Assembly (NCBI GenBank): GCA_963793245.1
Contig: CAWBZG010000002.1
Span: 372,001 to 436,000 of the forward strand
DNA length: 64,000 bases
Reading direction: 5' to 3'
DNA from: CAXBBB01 sp963793245
GTDB taxonomy: Bacteria > Bacteroidota > Rhodothermia > Rhodothermales > BA12
Below, piece by piece: positions 30,502 to 38,885 of this stretch. A program made the translations under genes and the position numbers. The notes beneath the pieces are model-generated. The model was not told the origin of the DNA, did no database searches, and saw only the letters and a program-made list of their open reading frames with translations. Within the stretch, counting starts at the first letter, position 1. The number at the start of each line of letters is the position of its first letter.

Positions 30502-32444
30502 CACGAAGGCAGCGTGTCGGCGAGCGTGCCGAGCAGGGCGGCGGCCATGTCGCGGTCTCCGGCGCGCGTGGCGGCAGGCGGTGGAACAGGCGCGAACCGG
30601 GCTTGATCGCATCGGGTGAGGAGCGTCAGCAGCGCATCGCGCGTCGAGGTGTCGACGCCTGCGCGGTCGAGGTGCTCGGCCAGTTTGGTCCGTGTCAAGC
30701 CGCGCTCGCTGAGATGCAGGCGTCCGCCGACGAAGCCCAGCACGCTGGCTTCGAGTTTGGCGTAGAATCCGGCTACGTCGCCAATGGCAAGGGCGGCGTC
30801 GGCTTCTTTGAGCACGCGCTGGGCGACTGGGTGGGCACGTTTGCGCCTCGCTCCCAGCGGATCGGCGGCCAGAGCGTGGCGCCTGCGTCCGGCGACGAAT
30901 GCTCCGGCGAATAGGAGCAGAGGCAGCACAGTCAGCGCGTACGGCCAGACCTGGCGATGCAGCGGAGTGCGGTCGTCGGTTCTGACCAAGGTCGTGCGCT
31001 CGGCGATGGGCGCCAGGGCGTCGGGCGGCAGAGCGGCACGCGTCGTGATCGGCTCGCCGGTGACGATAAGTTGGGTGCCGTCGCCGGTCAGCGTGCGGTA
31101 GGCGCGGGCCGATGGGTCGAAGTAGGAGAAACGGACGGGCGGAATCTCGACGGTGCCGTTGGTGCGCGGGACGAGAGCATAGTCGTAGGCGACGCGGGCG
31201 TAGAGGCGGCTTCCGCTGCGCGTCGGGTTGAGGTCGACGCTGGGGCGGTAGACTTCGACCGTTCCGGGCGCCTGGAGTGTCGGCGGGTCGAGTGTGGCGA
31301 GGTTGCCGTCGCCCGACACCTGAACGTTGAGACTGGCGCTTTGGCCCGTTTCCAGACTCGTCCGGTCGACCGACGTGCCCATGCGAAACTGCCCGACCGC
31401 TCCTCCGAATCCGTCCGGCGCTCCCGATGGCAGTCGCTGGATGTCGAGCCGCAGTGGGTTCGAGGCGATGCGTGCGTCGACGGTCCGACCGCGTAGTCCC
31501 CACAGGCTTCCGAACGGATCACGCGTTCGCGAAGGGGGGACGACGGCTTCGGTCGCCACGCGGAACGGTTCGACGGTCAACTCGCCCGCTCGCGTCGCGA
31601 ACAGGCTGACGCGTTTGAGCACGATGGTCGAATATTGAATGCCGTCGACGACCTGGCGTTGGGGAATCGGGCTGTCGTCCACGTCCAGGTCTTCGCGCCA
31701 GAACCCGGCGGCGTCCCAACTGTCGGCCAGCCGGATCTGCCGAAACTGGACGCGCGGATCGAAAAACAGCGTGTACGTCACGACGACCTGCTCGCCGACG
31801 TACGCCGACCGCTTGGACGCGCTCGCCCGAATAAACGCCTGATCGCGCGTCAACTGCGCCGGTTCGTCGTCCTGTGCGCCGCTGTTAGGCCTCGCGCCAG
31901 CCGGATTGGATCGCGACGGACGGTTCGCTTGAGTGACTACTTCGACGGTGAGCGCTTCGGTCTCGTAGATCCGGTCGTCGGCCCGAACGCGCGCGGCTCC
32001 GATCTGCGCCGTTCCCGTACCTGTCGGGCGAAACGTCCACCGAAACGCCAACCGCTGTTGCATCGCGTGTCCGACGACCGATACTTGCCGCTCGGTGCTC
32101 GGGTAGGGCGAGACGAGAGCCAGGCCGCGCGTCGTCGGCACGCTCGGAGTTTCGACGCCGGGGAGTTCGGAGCCATCGACAGCGATGGTGTAGATCACGA
32201 AGTCCTGCTCGCCAATCGTCGTAGCGTTGACGCTGGCTGTGACGGCTACGTCCCTGCCGCGCTGCGCCGACGCGGGAAGGGCAAGCGCGAGGAGCAACGC
32301 CGTGACGATGAGGTTGGCGCAAAACCCTGATCCTATCGTTGAGAGCGGAGCGACGTGGCAATCTGGCGAACTGGAGCGCTGCTTCAGATTGCCACGCTTC
32401 GCTCGCAATGACGTAGAGGAGGAGGTGGAAGAGGCGTGCTGCAT
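30501..32444 (-). CDS. batD: BatD: membrane protein of the Bat operon with a repeat-extended N terminus
   Basis: 647 residues from ATG 32444, which overlaps the stop of the upstream TPR gene as TGATG. After an unusual first 45 residues comes a signal-like segment (LIVTALLLALALPASAQ), then a long Ig-like periplasmic region typical of BatD (TIGEQDFVIYTIAVDGSEL; SKRSAYVGEQVVVTYTLFF; GTSVDRTSLETGQSASLNVQ). A membrane helix (WPYALTVLPLLLFAGAFVAG) and a cytoplasmic tail (LKEADAALAIGDVAGFYAKL) follow. The N-terminal 45 residues are the translation of a dispersed repeat (32343-32411), including SLRAKRGNLK, and probably replaced the original start. Whether this long leader still works as a signal is uncertain. 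Confidence 0.85.
   Translation of the reverse strand: MQHASSTSSSTSLRAKRGNLKQRSSSPDCHVAPLSTIGSGFCANLIVTALLLALALPASAQRGRDVAVTASVNATTIGEQDFVIYTIAVDGSELPGVETPSVPTTRGLALVSPYPSTERQVSVVGHAMQQRLAFRWTFRPTGTGTAQIGAARVRADDRIYETEALTVEVVTQANRPSRSNPAGARPNSGAQDDEPAQLTRDQAFIRASASKRSAYVGEQVVVTYTLFFDPRVQFRQIRLADSWDAAGFWREDLDVDDSPIPQRQVVDGIQYSTIVLKRVSLFATRAGELTVEPFRVATEAVVPPSRTRDPFGSLWGLRGRTVDARIASNPLRLDIQRLPSGAPDGFGGAVGQFRMGTSVDRTSLETGQSASLNVQVSGDGNLATLDPPTLQAPGTVEVYRPSVDLNPTRSGSRLYARVAYDYALVPRTNGTVEIPPVRFSYFDPSARAYRTLTGDGTQLIVTGEPITTRAALPPDALAPIAERTTLVRTDDRTPLHRQVWPYALTVLPLLLFAGAFVAGRRRHALAADPLGARRKRAHPVAQRVLKEADAALAIGDVAGFYAKLEASVLGFVGGRLHLSERGLTRTKLAEHLDRAGVDTSTRDALLTLLTRCDQARFAPVPPPAATRAGDRDMAAALLGTLADTLPS
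32343..32411. repeat. Dispersed repeat (CATTGCGAGCGAAGC...GGCAATCTG type) inside batD
   Basis: Inverted arms CGTGGCAATCTG (32354-32365) and CAGATTGCCACG (32385-32396) are perfect over 12 bp; the outer parts (AGCGACG and CTTCGCTCGCAATGAC) continue the similarity with indels. This is a short dispersed repeat known from many genomes. It lies in the first 45 codons of batD and is read in frame, which lengthens the N terminus. Confidence 0.75.
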
Positions 32445-33041
32445 CACCAATCCTTCTCGACACGTCGGGCGGGGCCGCGCTTCTGCGCTTTGCGTTTGAG
32501 CACGTTGGCTTCCTCGTTGCCCAACGCTTGCAAGATGCGCTCGGCCTGTGCCTGCGTCATCTGTCCGGGTTGCGGTTGCGTCTGGCCGGGTTGAGGCGGC
32601 GGCTGGTCGCCGGGCTGATCGGGCTGGCCGTCGCCGTCTTGGTCGTTGGGGTCGGATTGGTCGCCCTGATCGCCTTGCTCGGGGTCGTCGCCCTGTTTTT
32701 CGTCCTCGTTCTCGCCGTTTTGATCGCCCTGCTGCTGATCGTCGTTTTGGCCCTGGCCGTCTTGCTGGGTCGCCCTGATCTCCTTGCTCTCCATCCTCCT
32801 GATCTTGATCGCCGTTCTGATTTTGCTGCTCCTCTTGCTGCTTCAGGATCTCGTCCCGAAGGGCAGTCAGCTTGGCGTCACCGGGACGTGCGGCCAGTCC
32901 TTGCGCGATCGTGGAAAGCGCGGATTGCGCATCGTCGCCGATGAACTGCTGGGCCGCCGTGTGGAAGGCGGCGTCGGCGGTCAGCGTCTGAGCCGATGCG
33001 ATGGGCGCAGTCAGCAGCAAGGCGAAAAGGAGGTGGCGCAT
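32444..33041 (-). CDS. BatC-like protein with low-complexity D/Q/G region, split by a one-base frameshift
   Basis: Starts at ATG 33041 with a signal peptide (MRHLLFALLLTAPIASAQ) and a short helical TPR-like part (FHTAAQQFIGDDAQSALSTIAQGL, KLTALRDEILKQQEEQQNQ). It then enters an acidic, glutamine-rich tract (NGDQDQEDGEQGDQG). In the first frame this turns to R/A/P-rich sequence; in the second it stays QQDGQGQNDDQQQGDQNG, then PGQTQPQPGQMTQAQAERIL and LKRKAQKRGPARRVEKDW. The interval is 598 bases, one over a multiple of three, and deleting one C of CCC (GGG on the plus strand, 32767-32769) gives one protein of 198 residues. Bat operons carry TPR proteins at this position; the low-complexity tract is unusual in length. 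Confidence 0.7.
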
Positions 33042-33048
33042 AGTTAGG

Positions 33049-33714
33049 TCAGCGGGACGTTCCGGCGGGGTTGGAGTCGATCTGAGCGACCGATCCGACG
33101 CGGTTGATGAACGTGTTGAACGCGGCGACCGTTTCGTCTCGTGCCAGCCCGTCTTGCATAAGCGTGTAAGCCGCACCGTAGCGCTCTTGGGCGACGAGCG
33201 CGTCGGCCTGCTCCTTTAACCGGCGAGCGAAATCGGACGGTTCAGGCGGCGGATTCTGACCGCCTTGCTGCTGCTCCTGATCCATCATTCGCGCGACGTA
33301 CTCCCAGTTGTGCCGAGCGTCGGCATCGTCCGCATCGGCAAGCAGCGCCAGTCGAAAGCGCGACCGAGCGCCTGCCAGATCTTGGGCGCCGTGCGCCGCG
33401 ACGCCGCCGTTGAACGCTGCGCCGTTGGTTCGCGACGCGTCGGATCGTGTCGCGGATCGGCTGCTGTCGTAGAGCGCGAGGGCTTGCTGTGCGTTGCCTT
33501 CAGCACCATATGCCGATGCGGTGTTGAAGAGCAGATCCGAGCGCAGATCGGATGCCGTCGTGTCGAGGTCCGCGAGTGCGTCGGAGTAATGGCCGCGCGC
33601 CTGATCGAATGCGTCGGCGCGATACGCTGAGTTGCCCGCGCGTCCGTCAGAGTGCGGATCCGAGCAGCCGGTGAGGACGAGAAGCACCAACGCCATCGCC
33701 CACCCGACCGGCAT
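33049..33714 (-). CDS. TPR lipoprotein of the Bat operon (BatC-like)
   Basis: 221 residues from ATG 33714 or 215 from ATG 33696; both directly precede a lipoprotein signal MALVLLVLTGC. The longer frame reaching 33834 is the translation of repeat sequence and is rejected. TPR-like units follow: RAGNSAYRADAFDQARGHYSDAL, LLFNTASAYGAEGNAQQALALY, AAFNGGVAAHGAQDLAGARSRF and ARHNWEYVARMMDQEQQQGG. A C-terminal helix region (DALVAQERYGAAYTLMQDGL) ends with TFINRVGSVAQID. The gene sits between batB and the low-complexity TPR gene, with only seven bases to the latter. Two TPR proteins in the C position suggest a duplication of the BatC role. Confidence 0.75.
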   Translation of the reverse strand: MPVGWAMALVLLVLTGCSDPHSDGRAGNSAYRADAFDQARGHYSDALADLDTTASDLRSDLLFNTASAYGAEGNAQQALALYDSSRSATRSDASRTNGAAFNGGVAAHGAQDLAGARSRFRLALLADADDADARHNWEYVARMMDQEQQQGGQNPPPEPSDFARRLKEQADALVAQERYGAAYTLMQDGLARDETVAAFNTFINRVGSVAQIDSNPAGTSR

Positions 33715-33812
33715 TGTAGGGGCGACGCTTGCGTCGACCTGGATCAACGCACGGCGGTTTTTAGTCGAGCGGACAGCCGGTTGTGGATCCCTGCCTGCGT
33801 AGGTACGACGGT
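33715..33812. repeat. Two short dispersed repeats between batB and the TPR lipoprotein gene
   Basis: GTAGGGGCGACGC followed by TTGCGTCG (33717-33737) is one arm of a GTAGGGGCGA...-type repeat, related to the palindrome at 34943-34970. GGATCCCTGCCTGCG followed by TAGGTACGACGG (33785-33811) is one arm of a second kind, similar to 62375-62400. They fill most of the 116-base gap after the batB stop and are partly translated in a spurious N-terminal extension. Confidence 0.6.
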
Positions 33813-33830
33813 TGGGGAAGGTGTGGAGTG

Positions 33831-34898
33831 TCATGCGTCTGCCTCGCGTCGTCGGGTGAACGAGAAGCGGCGGCGGGTCGTGTCGCGGCGGGTGACGGGG
33901 ATCAGCAGGTCGAGGAGTAGTAGGGCGAGAGCGAGGGCAAGCGGGAGTTGAAACTGCTCGGCGTACGTGCTGAACTGCTCCGATCCGAACGTGCTGCGGT
34001 CGAGACGGTCGAGTTGGGCTGGCAGGTTGGAGAGATCTGAGCCGCCGCGCCCGATGCGGAAGTAGCCGCCGTCGCCCGCGATGCGCTGCAGTGCTTCCTC
34101 TTCGAGCCGCGTCTGGACGACGGCTCCCTGTCGATCCTGGACGACGCCAATCTGCCTGTTTCCGCGATACAGCGGAATCTCGGCGCCCTGTGTTTCGCCC
34201 ACGCCGACGGCGAACAGCGCTAGCCCAGCCTCGCGTGCGCGGTCGAGCGTGGCGTCCATGTCCGGGATGTGGTTTTCGCCGTCCGACACGATCAGCAGCG
34301 CCCGAGCGCGTGCTTCGCCCGAGGGTACGTCTTCGCTCACGCCCGATTCAAGCGCCGCCAGCGCCCGGTCGATGGCGACTTCGAAGTCCGTTCCCGGCGT
34401 CGGGATTTGGTCGGGGCCGGAGATGTCGAGGAACAGGCGGAACGCACTTTGATCCGTCGTCAGCGGGCATTGGACAAACGCGTCGCCCGCAAACAGGACC
34501 AGGCCGATGCGGTCGCCGCGCAGGTTGGGCAGCAGCTTTTCGATCTCGCGCTTGGCCCGTTCGAGTCGAGACGGCGCCACGTCCTCGGCCAGCATCGAGC
34601 GCGACACGTCGAGCGCGACCATCAGGTCCAGTCCCTCGCGCTCGACCTCGCGGACGGCTGTCCCGTAGCGCGGTCCGACGAGCGCTACGCTCAGCAGCAA
34701 CGCCGCCGCCACGATCAAGACAGCCTTGTAGCGCCGCCGCCGGATGCTGATCGACCCGGTCAAACGTGCGAGAAGGTCAGCGTCCGCAATGCGCTTGGCT
34801 GCTTGCCCCCGTCGCAGTGCCGCCCACGCAACCAGCGCCAGGACGACCGGTGCGAGGGCCAGCGTCCAGATCAGGTTGGGGTGGAGGAGGTCGGGCAT
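33831..34898 (-). CDS. batB: BatB: VWA-domain membrane protein
   Basis: 355 residues. Two N-terminal membrane segments (IWTLALAPVVLALVAWAAL and AVLIVAAALLLSVALVG) lead to a von Willebrand A domain with MIDAS DxSxS as DVSRSMLAED, TDQ (CPLTTDQ) as the Thr ligand and DGENHIPD as the second Asp region. A C-terminal membrane segment (LPLALALALLLLDLLIPV) is followed by a basic tail. This is the classic BatA/BatB layout. VWA domains bind Mg2+ and protein partners; here a role as scaffold with BatA. The GTAGGGGCGA palindrome separates it from batA. Confidence 0.88.
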   Translation of the reverse strand: MPDLLHPNLIWTLALAPVVLALVAWAALRRGQAAKRIADADLLARLTGSISIRRRRYKAVLIVAAALLLSVALVGPRYGTAVREVEREGLDLMVALDVSRSMLAEDVAPSRLERAKREIEKLLPNLRGDRIGLVLFAGDAFVQCPLTTDQSAFRLFLDISGPDQIPTPGTDFEVAIDRALAALESGVSEDVPSGEARARALLIVSDGENHIPDMDATLDRAREAGLALFAVGVGETQGAEIPLYRGNRQIGVVQDRQGAVVQTRLEEEALQRIAGDGGYFRIGRGGSDLSNLPAQLDRLDRSTFGSEQFSTYAEQFQLPLALALALLLLDLLIPVTRRDTTRRRFSFTRRREADA

Positions 34899-34942
34899 GA
34901 GCGGATGTGCGTGTCGATTCGCTACGTGTGGGTTTGCTACGT

Positions 34943-34970
34943 GTAGGGGCGATACATGTATCGCCCTTAC
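34943..34970. repeat. Near-perfect 28-bp palindrome between batA and batB
   Basis: GTAGGGGCGATACATG then TATCGCCCTTAC, a palindrome with one mismatched pair (G4/T25). It belongs to a dispersed repeat kind whose shorter relative is at 33717. It lies in the 95-base gap between batA and batB, the only sizeable gap other than the next one in an operon whose other genes overlap. Confidence 0.75.
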
Positions 34971-34993
34971 TGGCGATGTGATAGGCTATGGGG

Positions 34994-35992
34994 TCAAGGA
35001 AACGTCCGCAGGCGCGTCGCAGCGAGCAGGCGTTCGAGGAGCAGTAGCAACGCGGCAGGCAGCAAGAAAAGGGCGTAGCGCTCGGCGATGTCGGTATAGG
35101 TGAGTTCGTCGACTTCAGCGGTTTCGAGTTCACCGATTTCGTCGTAGATGTCGCGCAGCGCTTCGGTATCGGTCGCGCGGAAGTAGCGGCCCCCGGTGCG
35201 TTCGGCGACGGCTGTCAGCGTCTCTTCGTCGATCTCGACCGGCACCATCCGCTGCTGCGTGCCGCCGAACGGCGTCTGAAAGGGATACGGCGCCTGTCCG
35301 CGCGCGCCGACGCCGATGGCATAGACACGGACGCCCATCGTCTGGGCGATCTCGGCTGCCGTCGTCGGGTCGATCTCGCCCCGGTTGCTCTGTCCGTCCG
35401 TCAGCAGGATGACGACTTTATCGGCTGTGCTCTCCTTCAGCCTGCTCGTCGCCATCGCCAGCGCCGTGCCGACAGCCGTTCCGTCCTCGATTACGCCGAC
35501 TTCGACTTCCGCCAGCATCCGTTGCAAAAAGGAGTAGTCGAGCGTGAGCGGCGTCTGAGTAAAGGCTTGCGCTGCGAACACGATCAGCCCGATGCGATCT
35601 GTCTCCCTTCCCTGGATGAACTCGCCCGCCACGCGCCGCGCCGCCTCGAAGCGGTTGGGCCGGAAGTCCATCGCCAGCATAGACGACGAGGTGTCGAGCA
35701 CCAGGACGATGTCGATGCCCTCGCTGCTGCGTTCGACGCGGACGTTGCGCTCCTGGGGGCGAGCCAGCGCGACGATCATCAGCGCCAGCGCCAGCATTCG
35801 CAAGATCAGCGGCAGGTAGAGCAGTCGCGTCGCCCACGAGCCGGACGCGGCATGGGCCGAGCCGCCGTCCGAAAACCGCATCCCGCCGCCGCGCGCGCGC
35901 CGCCACGCCCAAACTCCGGCGATGGGAACGGCGAGCAGCAGCCACAGCACGCCCGGATTGGCGAACGTCAGTTGGGCAAACAGGTCAGGCAT
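34994..35992 (-). CDS. batA: BatA: VWA-domain membrane protein
   Basis: 332 residues. N-terminal membrane segments (PGVLWLLLAVPIAGVWAW; LLYLPLILRMLALALMIVAL), a VWA domain with MIDAS DTSSSMLAMDF, TPLTLDYSFLQ and the LLTDGQSNRGEIDP second Asp motif, and a C-terminal membrane segment (YALFLLPAALLLLLERLL). The order N-TM, VWA, C-TM and the neighbouring BatB identify BatA. The start ATG overlaps the sirtuin stop by eight bases, so the two are probably translationally coupled. The MoxR-type ATPase normally at the head of such operons is not within this window. Confidence 0.88.
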   Translation of the reverse strand: MPDLFAQLTFANPGVLWLLLAVPIAGVWAWRRARGGGMRFSDGGSAHAASGSWATRLLYLPLILRMLALALMIVALARPQERNVRVERSSEGIDIVLVLDTSSSMLAMDFRPNRFEAARRVAGEFIQGRETDRIGLIVFAAQAFTQTPLTLDYSFLQRMLAEVEVGVIEDGTAVGTALAMATSRLKESTADKVVILLTDGQSNRGEIDPTTAAEIAQTMGVRVYAIGVGARGQAPYPFQTPFGGTQQRMVPVEIDEETLTAVAERTGGRYFRATDTEALRDIYDEIGELETAEVDELTYTDIAERYALFLLPAALLLLLERLLAATRLRTFP

Positions 35993-36731
35993 CGGCGACC
36001 TCCCTCAACATGCGCACGCGTTCGACCAGGTCGGGCAGCACGACACCTGCCGGACCTGCCAGTTGAACGTCGGCTGTCATCGCGACGGCGCTCGCCACCG
36101 GATTGATCTCGGCTACGAACGCTCCACCCATCGCCGCCGTGCCTGGAAGTGCCGCCGCCGGGTATACCAAGCCGCTCGTGCCGACGGATAGAAATACGTC
36201 TGCCGTTTCGGACGCGTGGGCCGCCCGATTAATCGAGTCGGAGTCCAGCGCCTCGCCGAACCACGTGACGCCGGGCCGGATGTGTCCGCCGCACGCGGAG
36301 CAGACGACCGGCACGTCGCCCATCGCCAAGTCAGCAGGTGCGTCGCACGTCGCGCAGCGTGCGGCATCCAATCGACCGTGCAGGTGGACGACGTCGGGCG
36401 ATCCGGCTCGCTCGTGCAGGTCGTCGACGTTCTGTGTGACTACTATCATCGGCACCAAATCCGCCAGGTCGACGAGTGCGCGGTGTCCGGCGTTGGGTTC
36501 GGCAGCGCGGACGGTGGCGATGCGCTCGCGGTACCACGTCTGAACTAACTCGGGATCGCGGGCAAACGCAGCAGGCGTGGCGAGCGTCTGCGGGTCGCGT
36601 CCGCGCCAGTAGCCTTGGGCGCCTCGGAACGTCGGAATGCCGCTCTCGGCGCTCACGCCCGCGCCTGTCAGCACGACGACGCGATGGGCGGCAGCGATCC
36701 GGTCGGCGACGCGGTCAAGCAGGTCGTTCAT
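35985..36731 (-). CDS. cobB: NAD-dependent protein deacylase (sirtuin) embedded in the Bat operon
   Basis: 248 residues from ATG 36731; a longer upstream frame is Pro-rich and overlaps the previous gene further. NAD-binding GAGVSAESGIPTFRG, TQNVDDLHERAG, catalytic His in HLHG, a zinc module as CATC plus CSAC, a SVGTSGLVYPAAALP block and INPVASAVA identify a sirtuin, class III by its length. It removes acyl groups from lysines using NAD+. It overlaps the preceding BatD-like gene by 17 bases and the following batA by 8 bases, so it is embedded in the operon and not merely next to it. The cobB name is by family only. Confidence 0.92.
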   Translation of the reverse strand: MNDLLDRVADRIAAAHRVVVLTGAGVSAESGIPTFRGAQGYWRGRDPQTLATPAAFARDPELVQTWYRERIATVRAAEPNAGHRALVDLADLVPMIVVTQNVDDLHERAGSPDVVHLHGRLDAARCATCDAPADLAMGDVPVVCSACGGHIRPGVTWFGEALDSDSINRAAHASETADVFLSVGTSGLVYPAAALPGTAAMGGAFVAEINPVASAVAMTADVQLAGPAGVVLPDLVERVRMLREVADA

Positions 36732-37878
36732 CGGCGTCGGTAGAGGTGGGGGAGGGCGGCTCATCGCTGGCAGGAGGGGAGCCGTCGGCCAGGTCGCCGA
36801 TGGAGCGCGTGGGCAAGTCGGGTCTGAATCCGGGCGGGGCAAACGAGGGCGCCTCGGGTTTGGACTTCGGCGAGCGCGGCCTGTTCAACGCCGCCACGTC
36901 TTCGTAAGCGGGCAGCTTGCCGGACTGCTGCGGCGTTTCCTGCTGATCCGTGCCTTCTTCGTCGGGTGTCGGCGCCAAGTGCTGCTCCGTCCGTTCGATC
37001 AGCGCGCGAGCGGCTGCGAGTACGTCGGCTCCGCGTTCGGGGGCAGGGCGACCGTCGGCGTACTTGGCGTAGTCGGCGACGGCGAATACGTCGGCGAGTA
37101 GTTGAGGCGCCTCGGCGGGCAAACGGCCCGATGCGGTCGCGCGCTTGGTGTCGGTCATCACCTCCGCCGACGTGTGTTCGAGCGCCGCCACGCCCGCGCG
37201 TTCGTGCAGGTAGCTACGCACGGCGTCCGAGACCATGACGTAGAACGGTTTGATCTGCGCTTCGTCGGTCAGGTCGAACGCCTGAGCTTGGGCCAGCGAC
37301 ATCAGCGCGCGTTCGTCGGCGGGGACGACGCGGACCGGTTCGACATCTTCGACTTCGTCCCGGTTACGCCGCTTCCACAGCCACCAGAGCAGCAGGCCGG
37401 TCGCGATCACACCGGCGATGAACGCCAGCCATGCCCACAGCGGATAGCCGATGCGCCGGATGTCGCGCGCGGGCAGCAGGTCCGCGCTGTCGGGCAGGAC
37501 GTGCATCATCGGCAGGGCGAACGACTGCGACGCCACGGTCGTCGTGTCGCCGTCGCGCACCAGCCGGACACCGACCGGGCCAATCGTCAACGTGTCGAGG
37601 GCAAACGCCGCCACTCGGTACGCCGCGCTGTCGACTCGGATGGCGGGCGCCAAGGTCGAGTCCAGGCTCAGCCGCTCGATGACTTCGACCTCGCTCCCGG
37701 CCCACTGCCGTCCAGCTTCGGGCCAGACGACCGTCTCAAAGATCGAGTGCGGAACGACGAGCGACAACGTAAACGGCTCACCGACGCGCACGCTATCACG
37801 GTCCGCCGTCAGGTAGGCGGTTTGGGCCGACGCGACGGGCGCGGCGAGCATCAGCAGGAGCAGGAGCCGCATCGTCAT
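36715..37878 (-). CDS. BatD-like membrane protein between DUF58 and sirtuin genes
   Basis: 387 residues from ATG 37878 in an ATGA overlap with the DUF58 stop. A signal peptide (MTMRLLLLLMLAAPVASAQ) precedes an Ig-like periplasmic domain (DSVRVGEPFTLSLVV; DTLTIGPVGVRLVRDGD), one membrane helix (YPLWAWLAFIAGVIATGLLL), and a cytoplasmic helical part (ADERALMSLAQAQAFDLTD; IKPFYVMVSDAVRSYLHERA; LEHTSAEVM) like the tails of BatD and DUF4381 proteins. The last 80 residues are Pro/Ser-rich. Proteins of this kind occur in Bat operons between the DUF58 protein and BatA. The exact family is uncertain. Confidence 0.75.
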   Translation of the reverse strand: MTMRLLLLLMLAAPVASAQTAYLTADRDSVRVGEPFTLSLVVPHSIFETVVWPEAGRQWAGSEVEVIERLSLDSTLAPAIRVDSAAYRVAAFALDTLTIGPVGVRLVRDGDTTTVASQSFALPMMHVLPDSADLLPARDIRRIGYPLWAWLAFIAGVIATGLLLWWLWKRRNRDEVEDVEPVRVVPADERALMSLAQAQAFDLTDEAQIKPFYVMVSDAVRSYLHERAGVAALEHTSAEVMTDTKRATASGRLPAEAPQLLADVFAVADYAKYADGRPAPERGADVLAAARALIERTEQHLAPTPDEEGTDQQETPQQSGKLPAYEDVAALNRPRSPKSKPEAPSFAPPGFRPDLPTRSIGDLADGSPPASDEPPSPTSTDADERPA

Positions 37879-38757
37879 CGACCCCTCGCCCGCGTCCGTC
37901 GGCGGAAAAACGATTCGAGTGCGACCACGTGATCCTCGTCCGTCCGCAGCGGCACCACGTCGACGCGCGCCTTGGTGAACGCGTCCTGCGCCGCCAGCAT
38001 CCGGGCCGTCGCGCGTTCGGCAAACCGCTCCCGCGCCGCCTTGCTTCCCGAGTCGATCACGTACGGCGTCCCCGTTTCGGCGTCGACCAGCGTCAGCAGC
38101 CCAACGGACGGCAGTTCTTCCTCTGCTGGGTCGATCAGGTGGAGCGCGACGACATCGTGTTTGCTCGACAGCGCCCGCAACGCCTGCTGATAGCCGTCGG
38201 CGAGGAAGTCGCTCAGGATGAGGACGATGGCGCGTCGCTTGAGAATGCGCGAGGCGTGTTCGAGCGCGCCGCGCAGGTCGGTGCCCGTCGACGTGGGTTC
38301 GTGGACGTACAGATCGCGGACGAGCCGCAGCACGTGCGTTCGGCCTTTGCTCGGCGGAACGAAGCGCTCGATCTGCCCCGCAAAAAGCGTCAGGCCGATG
38401 CGGTCGCTGTTCTGTGCCGCCGAGAAGCCGATCAGCGCGCACACTTCGGCGGCCAACTCGCGCTTGGTGCGCTTCCGAGTCCCAAACGCCTCGCTCGCCG
38501 AGATGTCGACCAGCAGCAGGATCGTCTGCTCGCGCTCTTCCTCGAACACCTTGATGAATGGCGTCCCCAGTCTGCGCCGACACGTTCCAGTCGATGCTGC
38601 GCACGTCGTCGCCGATCTGATAGGGGCGTACCTCGGCGAAGCTCATGCCGCGCCCCTTGAACGCCGAGTGGTACTCGCCGCCCATGAAGCTGTCGACGAG
38701 TCCGCGCGTGCGGATTTCGAGCCTTCGGATCTGACGGAATACCTCGCGAGGAATCAT
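37875..38757 (-). CDS. DUF58 protein at the head of the Bat operon, split by a one-base frameshift
   Basis: Starts at ATG 38757 (MIPREVFRQIRRLEIRTRGL). The first frame includes GEYHSAFKGRGMSFAEVRPY and VRSIDWNVSAQTG, the DUF58 hallmarks. It then leaves frame in GGGG near 38565-38568, and the other frame goes on with TPFIKVFEEEREQTILLLVD, ISASEAFG, CALIGFSAAQNSDRIGLTLF and RAIVLILSDFLADG. The interval is 883 bases, one over a multiple of three; taking one G out gives 293 continuous residues. DUF58 proteins carry a degenerate VWA-like fold and pair with MoxR ATPases. No MoxR gene lies upstream here. TATTTTG eight bases before the ATG is a possible -7 element. Confidence 0.88.
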
Positions 38758-38885
38758 GCGCTCAAAATACGGAACGGGTATCGAAGGACAGCAGGGGAAG
38801 TCTGTAGCTCCGATCGAGTGGAGTTCTCTCACGTACACGAGTAGTATGCTAGCGCGCGAACTAGTCTCGCTCGTGGCCTCTGACT

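Noticed and set aside
30502..31503. Continuation of the batE frame upstream of its start
   Set aside because: It is an R/H/P-rich shadow of batD in another frame; batE starts at the TGATG overlap at 30501.
33715..33834. Extended N terminus of the TPR lipoprotein (start at 33834)
   Set aside because: The extra 40 residues are the translation of dispersed repeats and would bury the lipoprotein signal; the starts at 33714 or 33696 are preferred.
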